A stretch of 64,000 nucleotides of DNA from Paenibacillus peoriae (lineage in GTDB: Bacteria; Bacillota; Bacilli; Paenibacillales; Paenibacillaceae), in NCBI RefSeq assembly GCF_022531965.1, contig NZ_CP092831.1, forward strand, positions 3,853,001 to 3,917,000. The letters run 5' to 3'. The notes beneath the pieces were generated by a model. It was not told the DNA's origin. It worked only from the letters and a program-made list of their open reading frames with translations, and did not search any database. Below, one piece after another: positions 46,864 to 55,697 of the stretch; the first letter of the stretch is position 1, and each line of letters starts with the position of its first letter. The position numbers and the translations under genes were made by a program.

Positions 46864-47757
46864 TCAGCCTTTTACCGCGCCAATGGTCAGCCCCTTGACA
46901 AAGTAACGCTGAATGAACGGGTACAGCAGCAAAATGGGTCCAGTAACCACGATCGCCATTGCCATTTTCGTCGATTCTGTCGGCATATCACTGGAAAGGG
47001 ATACGCCAGTACCTGCACCCATTTGAGCGATAAATTGCATGGAGTTAATTACATTATACAGATAATATTGCAACTGGTATTTATGCGGATCGTTAATAAA
47101 GAGTGAGGATGAGAACCAGTCATTCCAGTAAGCCAAGGCCAGAAACAGCCCCACAGTGGCAATACCCGGTGTGGATAAAGGCAGTACAATTCGATAGTAA
47201 ATTTTAAAATCACCTGCACCATCTATTTTAGCGGACTCGAACAGCTCTTCCGGCATGGAAGAACGAATGAAGTTTTTCATTAAAATGATCAGAAACGGAG
47301 TCATCAATCCCGGAAAAATAAGCACTGTATACGTATCAAGCAATCCTAAATACTTCGTCAGCATAATGTACCAAGGTACCAACCCGCCCCCGAACAGCGT
47401 CGTAAAGTAAATATAGAAGGAAAACGCATTGCGGTATTTAAAATCTTTGCGTGCCAGCACATATCCTGCCATCGTCATCAGGAACAGGCCCAACGTCGTA
47501 CCTACAACCGTGGTAAAAATCGTCACCCCGTACGCCCTTAACACCTCTTCAGGAAAGGTGAACACCGTCCGGTAACCTTCCAGTGAGAATTGCTGTGGTA
47601 TAAAGTGATATCCATCCCTGATAATCGATTCATTACTGGTCAGTGAAGCCGAAATAATAAGTAGGAACGGGAGTAAACAAGCAATGGAAGCCATAATGAT
47701 AATCACATAAGAGATAATTTTAAAAATTCGAGTGTATACATCCTCTTTGATCGCCAT
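46864..47757 (-). CDS. ABC sugar transporter permease (YtcP/LplC type)
   Basis: A 297-residue permease with six predicted membrane helices and the EAA loop (MPEELFESAKIDGAGDFKIYYRIVLPLSTPGIATVG). It pairs with the permease encoded just upstream. No ATPase gene is present, so a shared MsmX-type ATPase encoded elsewhere is expected. ATG start, with GGAGGACCC upstream, 18 bases after the end of the first permease gene. Confidence 0.93.
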   Translation of the reverse strand: MAIKEDVYTRIFKIISYVIIIMASIACLLPFLLIISASLTSNESIIRDGYHFIPQQFSLEGYRTVFTFPEEVLRAYGVTIFTTVVGTTLGLFLMTMAGYVLARKDFKYRNAFSFYIYFTTLFGGGLVPWYIMLTKYLGLLDTYTVLIFPGLMTPFLIILMKNFIRSSMPEELFESAKIDGAGDFKIYYRIVLPLSTPGIATVGLFLALAYWNDWFSSSLFINDPHKYQLQYYLYNVINSMQFIAQMGAGTGVSLSSDMPTESTKMAMAIVVTGPILLLYPFIQRYFVKGLTIGAVKG

Positions 47758-47775
47758 CCGTTTGGGTCCTCCTTT

Positions 47776-48771
47776 CTAGAATAAGGCATACTCGTCGTTC
47801 AACTTACGGATGATATAGTTCACGGTCATGATCAGTACAAAGCCGAACAATGATTGGTATACGCCTGCCGCCGAAGCCATACCCACATCAAAAGTCACTT
47901 TCAGCGATCGGTACACATAAGTGTCCAAAATATCCGTCGTATTGTACAGCACCCCATTGTTGCCGATTAACTGATAGAAAAGATCAAATTGTCCTTTCAT
48001 AATACTACCAAGCGCAAACAACAGCAGCACAACGAATGTCGATTTAAGCATAGGAACGGTAATGTACCAGATTCGTTGAAAAATGTTGGCTCCATCCATT
48101 TTAGCTGCCTCATAATATTCGTCACTGATACCTGTAATCGCTGCTAGATAGATCACCATACTGTAGCCAAGATTTTTCCATAAATAGAACAGGATAATCA
48201 GGAAAATCCATACCCATGGTTTGTTGTATACATCCACGCGTTCACCACCAAGTTGCAGCAGCAGCGTATTCAGAAAACCATTATCATAATTAAATATGTT
48301 ATACACGATGACACTTAGAATAACGAAAGAAACAAAATAAGGCAGGAACATCACAGATTGAGCGATCTTTTTAAAGTAGCGGCCTCGCAGCTCATTTAGT
48401 AAAATAGCGAGAACAATCGCTAACACGTTACCAAGTAAAATAAACGCTGCGTTGTATCCGACCGTATTCAATGTCAGTTTTGTCAGCGTGCCGGATTGCC
48501 ATAAAAAGCGAAAATTTTGGAGTCCGACGAACTTGGCATCAAACAGACTGGTATTAAAGTCGAACTGGGTAAATGCATAATAAATACCCACCATAGGAAT
48601 GTAGGAATTAATGAAGAAAAAAATTAAAGTGGGCAACAACATCAGAAATAATACTCGATTGCGGAACAGTTCATAGAAAAAACCGTGTTTTCTACCCGTT
48701 CCCAGCCTCTTACCGTTCAGGCGGGAATCCGCTGTAAGCATTGCAGAATTTTTGGGCATAGGCTGATTCAA
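47776..48771 (-). CDS. ABC sugar transporter permease (LplB type)
   Basis: A 331-residue permease with an N-terminal polar tail, six membrane helices, and the EAA loop ISDEYYEAAKMDGANIFQRIWYITVPMLKSTFVV. The start is TTG at 48769-48771, nine bases after GGGGGAG. First gene of permease-permease-lipoprotein operon. Upstream lies a cre-like site. Confidence 0.93.
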   Translation of the reverse strand: MNQPMPKNSAMLTADSRLNGKRLGTGRKHGFFYELFRNRVLFLMLLPTLIFFFINSYIPMVGIYYAFTQFDFNTSLFDAKFVGLQNFRFLWQSGTLTKLTLNTVGYNAAFILLGNVLAIVLAILLNELRGRYFKKIAQSVMFLPYFVSFVILSVIVYNIFNYDNGFLNTLLLQLGGERVDVYNKPWVWIFLIILFYLWKNLGYSMVIYLAAITGISDEYYEAAKMDGANIFQRIWYITVPMLKSTFVVLLLFALGSIMKGQFDLFYQLIGNNGVLYNTTDILDTYVYRSLKVTFDVGMASAAGVYQSLFGFVLIMTVNYIIRKLNDEYALF

Positions 48772-48845
48772 TGTGAGTCACTCCCCCTCTGTATACGTTG
48801 CCGACAGCAAGGTTTGTAGCACTGCCGCCGTATAACTATATTTTA

Positions 48846-48859
48846 TGTAAGCGCATTCA
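48846..48859 (-). promoter_or_regulatory. cre-like site upstream of the ABC operon
   Basis: TGTAAGCGCATTCA agrees with the CcpA consensus TGWAANCGNTNWCA at all but one fixed position, about 75 bases upstream of the first permease gene and overlapping a TTGAAT -35-like element on the minus strand. Confidence 0.55.
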
Positions 48860-48950
48860 AAATAAAAAGTGAAGCCTCTCATGCTTCATGAACAAAGGAG
48901 TGACCTGAGGAGTGAACAATTCGGATATTTGTGAAGTTTTATGTAATATG

Positions 48951-48969
48951 AGGCGTCTGATCGACGCCT
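48951..48969 (-). terminator. Short hairpin after the stalk-protein gene
   Basis: AGGCGTC (48951-48957) pairs with GACGCCT (48963-48969), ten bases after the stop. The following minus-strand sequence is only weakly T-rich, so termination is uncertain. Confidence 0.4.
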
Positions 48970-48978
48970 TAAACCCAT

Positions 48979-50169
48979 TCACAAAGCATATTTGAACGTT
49001 TGAGGCCGTCCTTTACTATCATGTAGCTCGAAGCGCAGTTCACCGTCATTTTTGTTCTGACCGATAAACTTAATACCATCTTCCCTGAATCCGTTCAGTT
49101 GCTCAGGAGCTAATTGAAGCAACTCATACACCAACAATGACTGGTGGGTTTTAAGATTAATTAATATTAAAAAGCCCTCATCATTCGATCTGGCAAGAAT
49201 AAACCCCTCGCCCATGCCTTCCACCGCAAAGCTGTCCTTCAAACGACCGGAAAGCTTCCCCATATTCCATATTTCTTTTACAGAACCATTAGCGCCAATC
49301 AGGCGAACGGTCTGTCCATCGTTCATGACTGCTTTACCATTATAAAGCTTGATATTGTTGGCATTAAAATTCCAATAATGAGCCTTTGCCTGACGAAGTA
49401 CCTTGCCTTTCTGGACGAACAGCGTATAAAAATCGTCATTAATCATGGGCTCGCCATACGCTTGCCATACCGTAACCAAATCTGCATCCTCCGTAACCTT
49501 GGTTGATATGATTTTCGTCATGCCAAAATAATCTTCTTTCAATTTAATATTTGTTGGACTAAGCGCACGGATACGGCCGCCATCCTCTTTATGGTACAAT
49601 ACTCCGCTGCTTGCATCCAGCAAATAGCCCTTGCTTTCCTCCGATTCCCCAACCAACTGAGGATAGCTTATGCTAGCCATTCGTTCGTTTTTCTTCCATT
49701 CGAGCTTGCCTCCGACCACATCACTGATAAATGCCAGAGGAACATAAAGCGTTCCACGAATGCTACTGGCTGAAACGTCGTAAGTAACCTTCCTGTTATG
49801 TACAAAACCTATATTGGAGTTAGCCTTTATTCGACCGGAACCCAGACTGGCTATACCATTGGTAAGTGTAAGCGTCTGTGTTTTGGGGTCATAATCCGTG
49901 GCTATTCCTGGCAGAGCAGCATCTGTAATAGGAATCATGACCTGTCCCTTGTTTATGAATGACTCTCCTTTGGGAAACGACATCATATTTCCGTTAAAAT
50001 AAACACGGACACTTGCAGTTCTCTGACCTTGCTTTATAGATGCAGAAGTTCCCGCTGCCTGAGCAAACTCTCCATCGTTCAGTCCGATTGCCACACTTGC
50101 CAATAAAACAAATGCAACTATTATCCGCTTGGCAGACTTATACCGTTTGACATTTTGAAGCTGGATCAT
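48979..50169 (-). CDS. Secreted protein with copper-amine-oxidase-like stalk domain
   Basis: A 396-residue secreted protein. The signal peptide is at residues about 1-39 (SAKRIIVAFVLLASVAIGL ... AQAA). A copper amine oxidase N-terminal-like domain follows (RVYFNGNMMSFPKGESFINKGQVMIPI, and GTLYVPLAFISDVVGGKLEW; residues about 53-170). The C-terminus is beta-rich, with short blades such as GYLLDASSGVLYHKEDG and GFILARSNDEGFLILINLKT. The stalk domain is a surface module, not an enzyme. Upstream of the ABC operon, on the same strand, but probably a separate unit. Function unknown. Confidence 0.83.
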   Translation of the reverse strand: MIQLQNVKRYKSAKRIIVAFVLLASVAIGLNDGEFAQAAGTSASIKQGQRTASVRVYFNGNMMSFPKGESFINKGQVMIPITDAALPGIATDYDPKTQTLTLTNGIASLGSGRIKANSNIGFVHNRKVTYDVSASSIRGTLYVPLAFISDVVGGKLEWKKNERMASISYPQLVGESEESKGYLLDASSGVLYHKEDGGRIRALSPTNIKLKEDYFGMTKIISTKVTEDADLVTVWQAYGEPMINDDFYTLFVQKGKVLRQAKAHYWNFNANNIKLYNGKAVMNDGQTVRLIGANGSVKEIWNMGKLSGRLKDSFAVEGMGEGFILARSNDEGFLILINLKTHQSLLVYELLQLAPEQLNGFREDGIKFIGQNKNDGELRFELHDSKGRPQTFKYAL

Positions 50170-50260
50170 GCTTGACCCCCTCCTTATAGATCAAATTCGT
50201 TTCAGCCGAACCCGTTTCATTCTTCCTAAAAATTCGCCGGACAGGTGTTAAAATCCTCTA

Positions 50261-50292
50261 AAAAAGGACCCTGCTACCTGCGCAGAGTCCTT
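50261..50292 (-). terminator. Terminator of the EamA transporter gene
   Basis: AAGGACCCTGC pairs with GCAGAGTCCTT with one mismatch; on the minus strand TTTTTTAG follows. Confidence 0.85.
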
Positions 50293-50312
50293 GCTTGTAC
50301 CATATCCTATTT

Positions 50313-51200
50313 TCAAGCTTGCCGTACTACTCTCACTCTGCGATTAACCAAATAAATGCTAAGCCCGATTAAGATCAACCCGATCAGCAGGAAAGCCGTG
50401 ATCGCTTCGCCCAGCACCAACGAGCTGACAAACACCGAGATCACAGGCACCAAAAACGTATAAGATGCAACCTTGCTCGCATCGCCTGAGTTAACAAGTG
50501 TGAAATACAGTAACCAGGAAAGTGAAATTCCCAGCACCGTGCCGAATATCAGCCCTGACACATACGGGACATTCCATACGATATCCGCCCAGCTTTCCGT
50601 CACCGTTCCAGCTCCCGTCAGCACGATGCCTCCCAGTGTACATTGAAATGCAACCAGCCACAGCGAATCCACACGCTGGTTTACCTTTTTCACATATACC
50701 GTTCCCAATGCCCAGCTCACGGCTGTAATAATGGCGAGGATTACACCTGCCACAGCCACATGTCCTGAAAATCCGCCGACACTGACAGCCGCAACGCCCA
50801 AAAATCCGATGACCAATCCAAGCACTTTAAGTCTGGACATCGCTTCCCCTAGCCACATCCATGCAAAAATGCCGACCAGTACAGGCTGGAGATATACCAG
50901 CACAGAAAACAAGCCAGAGGGGACGTACATCAGTCCCACCGTTTGCAGACCATAAAACAATACCACGTTAAAAATACCTGAAATAGCATACACCCGCCAA
51001 TTTTCTTTCCAACGAATGCGATTCCATCTCGGTACTAAAATCACTCCCAATAGCAGACCGCCCAGCAGTGTACGTAGTCCTGCAAACAATAGTGGAGGTG
51101 TGAATTCCAATGCAACTTTATAAATGGGCCAAGAAATGCCCCACAATACAACCAGTAGCGCGATCATCATCATCCGCTTGGCTGTCGTTAACTCTCCCAT
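50313..51200 (-). CDS. EamA/DMT-superfamily transporter
   Basis: A 295-residue protein with ten membrane helices arranged as two EamA repeats (LLVVLWGISWPIYKVALEFTPPLLFAGLR and ILAIITAVSWALGTVYVKKV), followed by PVISVFVSSLVLGEAIT. DMT exporters remove small metabolites or amino acids; substrate unknown. ATG with AGAGGAG upstream; divergent from the ydcF-like gene; ends in its own terminator. Confidence 0.9.
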   Translation of the reverse strand: MGELTTAKRMMMIALLVVLWGISWPIYKVALEFTPPLLFAGLRTLLGGLLLGVILVPRWNRIRWKENWRVYAISGIFNVVLFYGLQTVGLMYVPSGLFSVLVYLQPVLVGIFAWMWLGEAMSRLKVLGLVIGFLGVAAVSVGGFSGHVAVAGVILAIITAVSWALGTVYVKKVNQRVDSLWLVAFQCTLGGIVLTGAGTVTESWADIVWNVPYVSGLIFGTVLGISLSWLLYFTLVNSGDASKVASYTFLVPVISVFVSSLVLGEAITAFLLIGLILIGLSIYLVNRRVRVVRQA

Positions 51201-51416
51201 GACGCTATCGCTCCTCTATGAAAAAAATCACTAGACTTTATATACTACGCCTACAGAACAACTTTATCAAACAAAAAATATGTAGTGGAAAGCTCACCTT
51301 TCATGCCCGCTTGTTCATCGAGGCATATCTTCGGACAGAGGAATCCAGTCAGTTGCCTATGTTACAATATACCAAAAAGACAGATAAGGCTTATAAGGAT
51401 AGGAGGTTGTCTGCAC

Positions 51417-52166
51417 TTGATTTATATTATCAAATTTTTGTACAGCTTTGTGCTCCCTCCCGGTTTGTTCATCCTCGTGATGGCAGGGCTCGTGATTTGG
51501 CTATGGAAAAGGGCACGTAAACCTGCGGTCGTACTGCTTCTTGTCACATTGCTGCTGTATGTTTCCTCGACCAATTTGGCTGGAGATTTGTTAATCAGTA
51601 GCTTAGAAAAACAGTACCCACAGCCCCGTACCATTCAAGGCGATGTCATTGTCGTACTTGGGGGCGGAGCCACAGAAGGAACCCCCGACATCAATGGACA
51701 AGGTAATCTGCTAGGATCTGCGGCCAATCGACTGCTCACTGCGGCCAGATTGCATGAAGCAACAGGCTTACCCATTCTTTTCTCCGGCGGGCAAGTGTTT
51801 GGAGACAGTGGTAATGAGGCGAATATTGCACAAAGGCAGTTGCTAGGACTCGGTATTCCGGCAAAGGACATTCTGATCGAAAACCGTTCTTTGAACACAC
51901 AGCAAAATGCCGTATATACATCGCAAATTTTAAAAAAACATCAACTCACTAGGCCTGTTCTGGTGACCTCCGCTTTCCATATGCCACGTGCTGCACTGGA
52001 ATTTCAGCGTGCAGACATGCAGGTCGTAGCTTATCCTACCGACTATCTGGCAAGTGAAGAGCTGTCACTGTATGCTGGCAAACTCTCGCCGTCTGCTGGG
52101 GCCATGTCTACAACCGGAACAGCCCTCAAGGAATACCTGGGAATCCTTGCATTAAAGCTTAAATAA
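51417..52166 (+). CDS. YdcF-like (DUF218) membrane protein
   Basis: A 249-residue protein with two N-terminal membrane helices (about 3-24 and 36-55) and an extracellular DUF218 domain. The domain has DVIVVLGGGATEG, NRLLTAARLHEATGLPILFSGGQ, ILIENRSLNTQQNAVYTSQIL and LVTSAFHMPRAALEFQR. DUF218 proteins bind SAM-like ligands or act in envelope biosynthesis; the role is not settled. The start is TTG at 51417-51419, ten bases after AGGAGG; the open frame upstream has no ribosome site. Confidence 0.9.
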   Translation: MIYIIKFLYSFVLPPGLFILVMAGLVIWLWKRARKPAVVLLLVTLLLYVSSTNLAGDLLISSLEKQYPQPRTIQGDVIVVLGGGATEGTPDINGQGNLLGSAANRLLTAARLHEATGLPILFSGGQVFGDSGNEANIAQRQLLGLGIPAKDILIENRSLNTQQNAVYTSQILKKHQLTRPVLVTSAFHMPRAALEFQRADMQVVAYPTDYLASEELSLYAGKLSPSAGAMSTTGTALKEYLGILALKLK

Positions 52167-52202
52167 TATGATGTCTAATCGTATAGCATCACACAGCACA
52201 AA

Positions 52203-52252
52203 CAAGCGTCTTGCGCTCGCAGGTATAAGCCTGTAAGCTAGCAAGGCGCTTG
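52203..52252. terminator. Long hairpin between the YdcF-like and DUF523 genes
   Basis: CAAGCGTCTTGC (52203-52214) pairs with GCAAGGCGCTTG (52241-52252) with one mismatch, plus an inner GCAGG/CCTG stem. Two convergent genes meet here; T-runs are weak. Confidence 0.55.
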
Positions 52253-52269
52253 ATCTACCATTACATATT

Positions 52270-52731
52270 CTAATCCAAGAAAATATCCGAAATTTGTTCT
52301 TCCGATATGACCTTAAATCCTTCCTTTTTTAACAAAGCCGAGGTTACCCCGTTACCAGCTATTTTACGATTTTCGAATGACCCATTATATATTGCTGCTG
52401 ATCCGCAGGACGGGCTGTTTTCTTTTAAAACAACATGCGTTGCGTTAACCTCTCTGGCTATATTCAAGGCTTCGTACGCACCCCTAATGTACATATCGCT
52501 GACATCGTTGCCTGAAAACTCGACCACCTTAGCTGTGCCGTTCAGCACATCCTCGCCTGTCCCTCCAACAATCTCAGCAGGCTCTCTCGGAGTCACAAAG
52601 CCCCCCAAAAGCTCAGGACAGATTGTCACAGCTTTCTTTTCCTCTACCAACTTCTGAATATGTACATCCAGGCTATCCGTCCCGTTATATCGTACCTTCA
52701 TGCCTGCCAAACACGAACTTACCAGAATCAT
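52270..52731 (-). CDS. DUF523 protein
   Basis: A 153-residue protein of the DUF523 family. The family's Cys motifs are ILVSSCLAGMKVRYNG near the start, ICPELLGGFVTPR and VLKENSPSCGSAAIYNG. The Cys residues suggest a metal or Fe-S site, but the biochemical role is unknown. The ATG at 52729-52731 follows GAGGTGG; a GTG three codons earlier lies on the ribosome site. Confidence 0.9.
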   Translation of the reverse strand: MILVSSCLAGMKVRYNGTDSLDVHIQKLVEEKKAVTICPELLGGFVTPREPAEIVGGTGEDVLNGTAKVVEFSGNDVSDMYIRGAYEALNIAREVNATHVVLKENSPSCGSAAIYNGSFENRKIAGNGVTSALLKKEGFKVISEEQISDIFLD

Positions 52732-52846
52732 TAGTTCCACCTCATATCCATTGTATTCCTATTAAGTAGTTAAAGTATAAACAAATTTCCTCGTAGAGTC
52801 ATCGTACGAAAATTTTGACTCGCCTCTACGTCCGCGTTCCGTAAGA

Positions 52847-53014
52847 GTGATACGTTTTTGCGTGTTTCTTCAGAGATCGCAAATGCATCAGGATTTCATT
52901 TTCTATACAACGGGCTGCAAATGTTGCCAGCTTGGTGCCTTTCCCAGTCTGAAAGCTTTCAATGTCCTTCATCAGGCCGATGGTACCGAAGGATATGAGA
53001 TCCTCCAAATATTC
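52847..53014 (-). pseudogene. Broken partial duplicate of sigK
   Basis: These 168 bases match the central part of sigK (55309-55481) very closely, in the same orientation. The reading frame gives [34 protein letters not shown] and [15 protein letters not shown], then loses frame through a one-base shortening of a T-run, after which sigK's RKDVSLHD continues only in another frame. Both ends of the sigK gene are missing and there is no start or promoter. It is not a functional sigma factor. It lies in the same orientation 2.3 kb from sigK, so the two are direct repeats. Confidence 0.93.
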
Positions 53015-53073
53015 ATTGTTTTATTAATTTAAGAAAGGCGGAGCGTGTACTCATCCAAAATAACCTAACAAAC

Positions 53074-53113
53074 AAGCTGGAGGCGCATGTTGAGCAGCCT
53101 CCGGCTTATTTTT
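53074..53113 (+). terminator. Orphan terminator upstream of the tetR-hydrolase operon
   Basis: AAGCTGGAGGC (53074-53084) pairs with GCCTCCGGCTT (53097-53107) with one wobble pair, then ATTTTTAT. It is oriented for plus-strand transcription, but no plus-strand gene ends here. It may be left from a lost gene. Confidence 0.7.
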
Positions 53114-53187
53114 ATATGTTGAGGTTCATCCTGCTCGTAAGTAAGATAAAATCACTCTTGCTATATGTCATAATTTAAGATATATTA

Positions 53188-53215
53188 TTAATTAAATAAT
53201 CGATCATTTAATTAA
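53188..53215 (+). promoter_or_regulatory. Palindromic operator of the tetR-hydrolase operon
   Basis: A perfect palindrome: TTAATTAAAT, eight bases (containing ATCGAT), ATTTAATTAA, 21 bases before the tetR start. The spacing and symmetry fit a TetR-dimer site, so autorepression is likely. Confidence 0.75.
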
Positions 53216-53236
53216 TTTAAAGAGAGGGGAATACAT

Positions 53237-53866
53237 TTGGCAAGACCCATCAATGAAGAAAAAAGACTGGAGCGGCGTAAACGTATCCTAGAAGAAGCTG
53301 TTGTCCTGTTCGCAGAAAGTGGATATTCTAACACCACAACGGCGATCATAGCGCAGAGTGTGGGAGTGACTCCTGGAACCATTTTTCAATATTTCCCCAG
53401 CAAAGAAGCTTTATACTACGCCGCTGTCCTTGAGCCGCTGGCTGATATTCAGGCGAAATCGCTTGCTTGTCTACAACAAGAGGGGACGCCGGGCGTATTG
53501 ATTAAGAGCATGGTGACAGAACAATTCAACCATATCTACTCCTATATAAATGAATTGCGGCTTGTTCAATCTGTCTTAGGACAACGAGTAAAATTCCCCG
53601 AACTTACACAGAAGGTCCTTGAAAGTATAAAGGTAATGACAGATGCGATCGAATGCGTCTATGCCAAGGGACAGTTAATGGGAGAATTCAACAAAAGCTT
53701 TTCTCCAGCAATGATCTCTCGTGCCTATATCTCTTTCTTAAATGGAGTGGGCTTAACTCTTGGAGAAAGTATTATTCATCATCCCGAGTGGGAAAATCTG
53801 AAGGGGCATGCCTTTTATTTGTTCGCACCCATACAACCTAAAGAAAAACTGGAGGAGTCTGAATGA
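53237..53866 (+). CDS. TetR-family regulator
   Basis: A 209-residue TetR regulator. The DNA-binding domain is RKRILEEAVVLFAESGYSNTTTAIIAQSVGVTPGTIFQYFPSKEALYYA (residues about 14-62). The C-terminal ligand domain is of unknown specificity. The start is TTG at 53237-53239, preceded by GAGGGG. It overlaps the hydrolase gene by ATGA, so both are translated together, and a palindrome upstream is its probable operator. Confidence 0.9.
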   Translation: MARPINEEKRLERRKRILEEAVVLFAESGYSNTTTAIIAQSVGVTPGTIFQYFPSKEALYYAAVLEPLADIQAKSLACLQQEGTPGVLIKSMVTEQFNHIYSYINELRLVQSVLGQRVKFPELTQKVLESIKVMTDAIECVYAKGQLMGEFNKSFSPAMISRAYISFLNGVGLTLGESIIHHPEWENLKGHAFYLFAPIQPKEKLEESE

Positions 53867-54837
53867 GTCAAGCATCATTACAACCCGATCTGACATTTAA
53901 CGTTCGTGTGAAAAAACGAAAGAAAATTTTATGGAGCCTAGGGATCGTGCTTTTGCTTGTGACGGCTCTTGTATTTTTTATATCTTATAAAGTAGTAGAC
54001 ACCTTGTTGCACCATCCTAGAGACACTAATGTCAGCTACGGATTGAATATCGATAAAACTCCCTATGAAGAGGTCGAGTTCAAGAGTGAAAAAAATGATA
54101 ATACGATTAGAGGTTCCTTCTTTCCTGCAAGTGGTCTTTCTGGTAAATCAAGTAGTAAAACGATTATTGTCGTCCATGGATATACGAGCAATCGTTTAGT
54201 CAAAGGGCGGACCCAAAAGTTAGTAGAGCACTTCGTTCCGAAAGGCTACAATGTATTGGCATTTGACCTCAGTTCACAAGGTAAGTCCGATGGTGATTTG
54301 ATTACGCTGGGCCTCAATGAAAAATATGATTTGCTAGGAGCTGTAAGCTATTTAAAATCGAGAGACCATACGGGTGATAACATTGGAGTTATCGGTTTTT
54401 CAATGGGTGCTGCTACTTCTTTGCTAGCCGCAAGTGAAAGTGATGACATCAAAGCCGTAATTGCGGATAGTCCTTTTCGTAATGCTGGTCTATTTCTGAG
54501 AGAGGGTTTGCCCTTCTTTTCAGGTTTACCTGCGTTTCCATTCAGTTATACATCGACATGGATGGCAAATTGGGCCTTTAAGGTTGATCTTGATTCCATA
54601 TCTCCTATGGATGCGGTAAAAAAGATGCAAGACAAGCCAGTTATGCTCATTCATGGTACTGGAGATCAGCAAATTAGTTATAAAAATACAGAAATTATTT
54701 ACGAGTCCTTAAAAGATAACCCAAAAGCAGAAGTATGGTACCCGCAAAATACGGAGCACATCGATGCCATCAACCATTACCCCACTGAATATTTCAAAAG
54801 AGTAGATCACTTTTTGGATGAATATGTAGGGAAATAA
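53863..54837 (+). CDS. Membrane-anchored alpha/beta hydrolase
   Basis: A 324-residue protein with one N-terminal membrane helix (about residues 21-43) and an extracytoplasmic alpha/beta hydrolase domain. The oxyanion region is IIVVHGYTSN (101-110), and the nucleophile elbow is GFSMG with Ser180. The acid is probably Asp in MLIHGTGDQQIS and the base His in NTEHIDAINHY. The fold resembles YqkD/FrsA-like serine hydrolases. Substrate unknown. It is controlled with the overlapping tetR, so it may act on the compound the regulator senses, or on a lipid or xenobiotic ester. Confidence 0.88.
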   Translation: MSQASLQPDLTFNVRVKKRKKILWSLGIVLLLVTALVFFISYKVVDTLLHHPRDTNVSYGLNIDKTPYEEVEFKSEKNDNTIRGSFFPASGLSGKSSSKTIIVVHGYTSNRLVKGRTQKLVEHFVPKGYNVLAFDLSSQGKSDGDLITLGLNEKYDLLGAVSYLKSRDHTGDNIGVIGFSMGAATSLLAASESDDIKAVIADSPFRNAGLFLREGLPFFSGLPAFPFSYTSTWMANWAFKVDLDSISPMDAVKKMQDKPVMLIHGTGDQQISYKNTEIIYESLKDNPKAEVWYPQNTEHIDAINHYPTEYFKRVDHFLDEYVGK

Positions 54838-54945
54838 ATTCAATCCAAGAGAGCCAACTAGCTGAACGAGTAACCACACTTATAGGAAAATTCCCTAGCG
54901 CTTTTCAGCGTAAAGAAGCAAGTAATTGAATTATGAAAAAGACCT

Positions 54946-54967
54946 AAAAAGGCCCTGTAAAGGGCCT
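54946..54967 (-). terminator. Terminator of sigK
   Basis: AGGCCCT (54950-54956) pairs with AGGGCCT (54961-54967); TTTTTAGG follows on the minus strand, 30 bases after the sigK stop. Confidence 0.85.
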
Positions 54968-54995
54968 CAAGTGGGTTCATATATCTCCTTATCCA

Positions 54996-55697
54996 TTACC
55001 CCTTCTGCTTGTAAAATTCATGGTACAGCTTCATTAATGCACGCTTTTCAATGCGGGACACATACGAACGCGAAATCCCCAGCTCTCTGGCGATTTCCCG
55101 CTGTGTACGTTCTTCACCTCCGGCTTCCAGGCCGAATCGACCAATAACTACTTCTTTTTCACGCTCATCTAAAATATCCAGGTTGCGATAGATTTTACTC
55201 TTCTCGATTTTGAGCTGTACTTTATCTACAATATCGTCCGCCTCGGTGCCGAGGATATCAATCAAAGTAATCTCGTTGCCTTCCTTATCAGTCCCTATAG
55301 GATCGTGAAGTGATACGTCTTTGCGTGTTTTTTTCAGGGATCGTAAATGCATCAGGATTTCATTTTCTATACAACGGGCTGCAAATGTTGCCAGCTTGGT
55401 GCCTTTCCCGGTCTGAAAGCTTTCGATGGCCTTGATCAGTCCGATGGTGCCGATGGATATAAGGTCCTCCAAATCTTCACCGGTGTTATCGAATTTTTTC
55501 ACAATATGGGCCACCAGCCGTAGGTTATGTTCAATGAGTGTGTTACGAGAGTGTGCGTTGCCTTCGGCAAAAAGCTTTAGGTGTCGAGCTTCCTCTTTCT
55601 CAGTCAATGGCTGCGGAAAGGCGTTGTTTTTCACGTAGGAAACGAGTAGCGTCAATTCCTTGATGAACAGAGCGATAGCGCTAAATAGTCCGGGCAC
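54996..55697 (-). CDS. sigK: RNA polymerase sigma-K factor, uninterrupted
   Basis: Late mother-cell sporulation sigma factor. The N-terminal pro-region-like start ([30 protein letters not shown]) resembles pro-SigK, which needs removal by the SpoIVFB protease. The sigma-2 region has [20 protein letters not shown] and [13 protein letters not shown]; sigma-4 has [29 protein letters not shown]. Length is 233 residues. GTG start at 55695-55697 is chosen because AGGAGG is eight bases upstream. Unlike Bacillus subtilis, no skin element interrupts it, so no SpoIVCA recombinase is needed. Confidence 0.96.
   Translation of the reverse strand: MPGLFSAIALFIKELTLLVSYVKNNAFPQPLTEKEEARHLKLFAEGNAHSRNTLIEHNLRLVAHIVKKFDNTGEDLEDLISIGTIGLIKAIESFQTGKGTKLATFAARCIENEILMHLRSLKKTRKDVSLHDPIGTDKEGNEITLIDILGTEADDIVDKVQLKIEKSKIYRNLDILDEREKEVVIGRFGLEAGGEERTQREIARELGISRSYVSRIEKRALMKLYHEFYKQKG

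Noticed and set aside
52826..53008. A small real sigma-like gene
   Set aside because: It is a truncated and frameshifted copy of the middle of sigK without the DNA-binding regions.
53188..53215. The palindrome as a phage-type att site
   Set aside because: No integrase is near, and its position directly before tetR fits an operator better.
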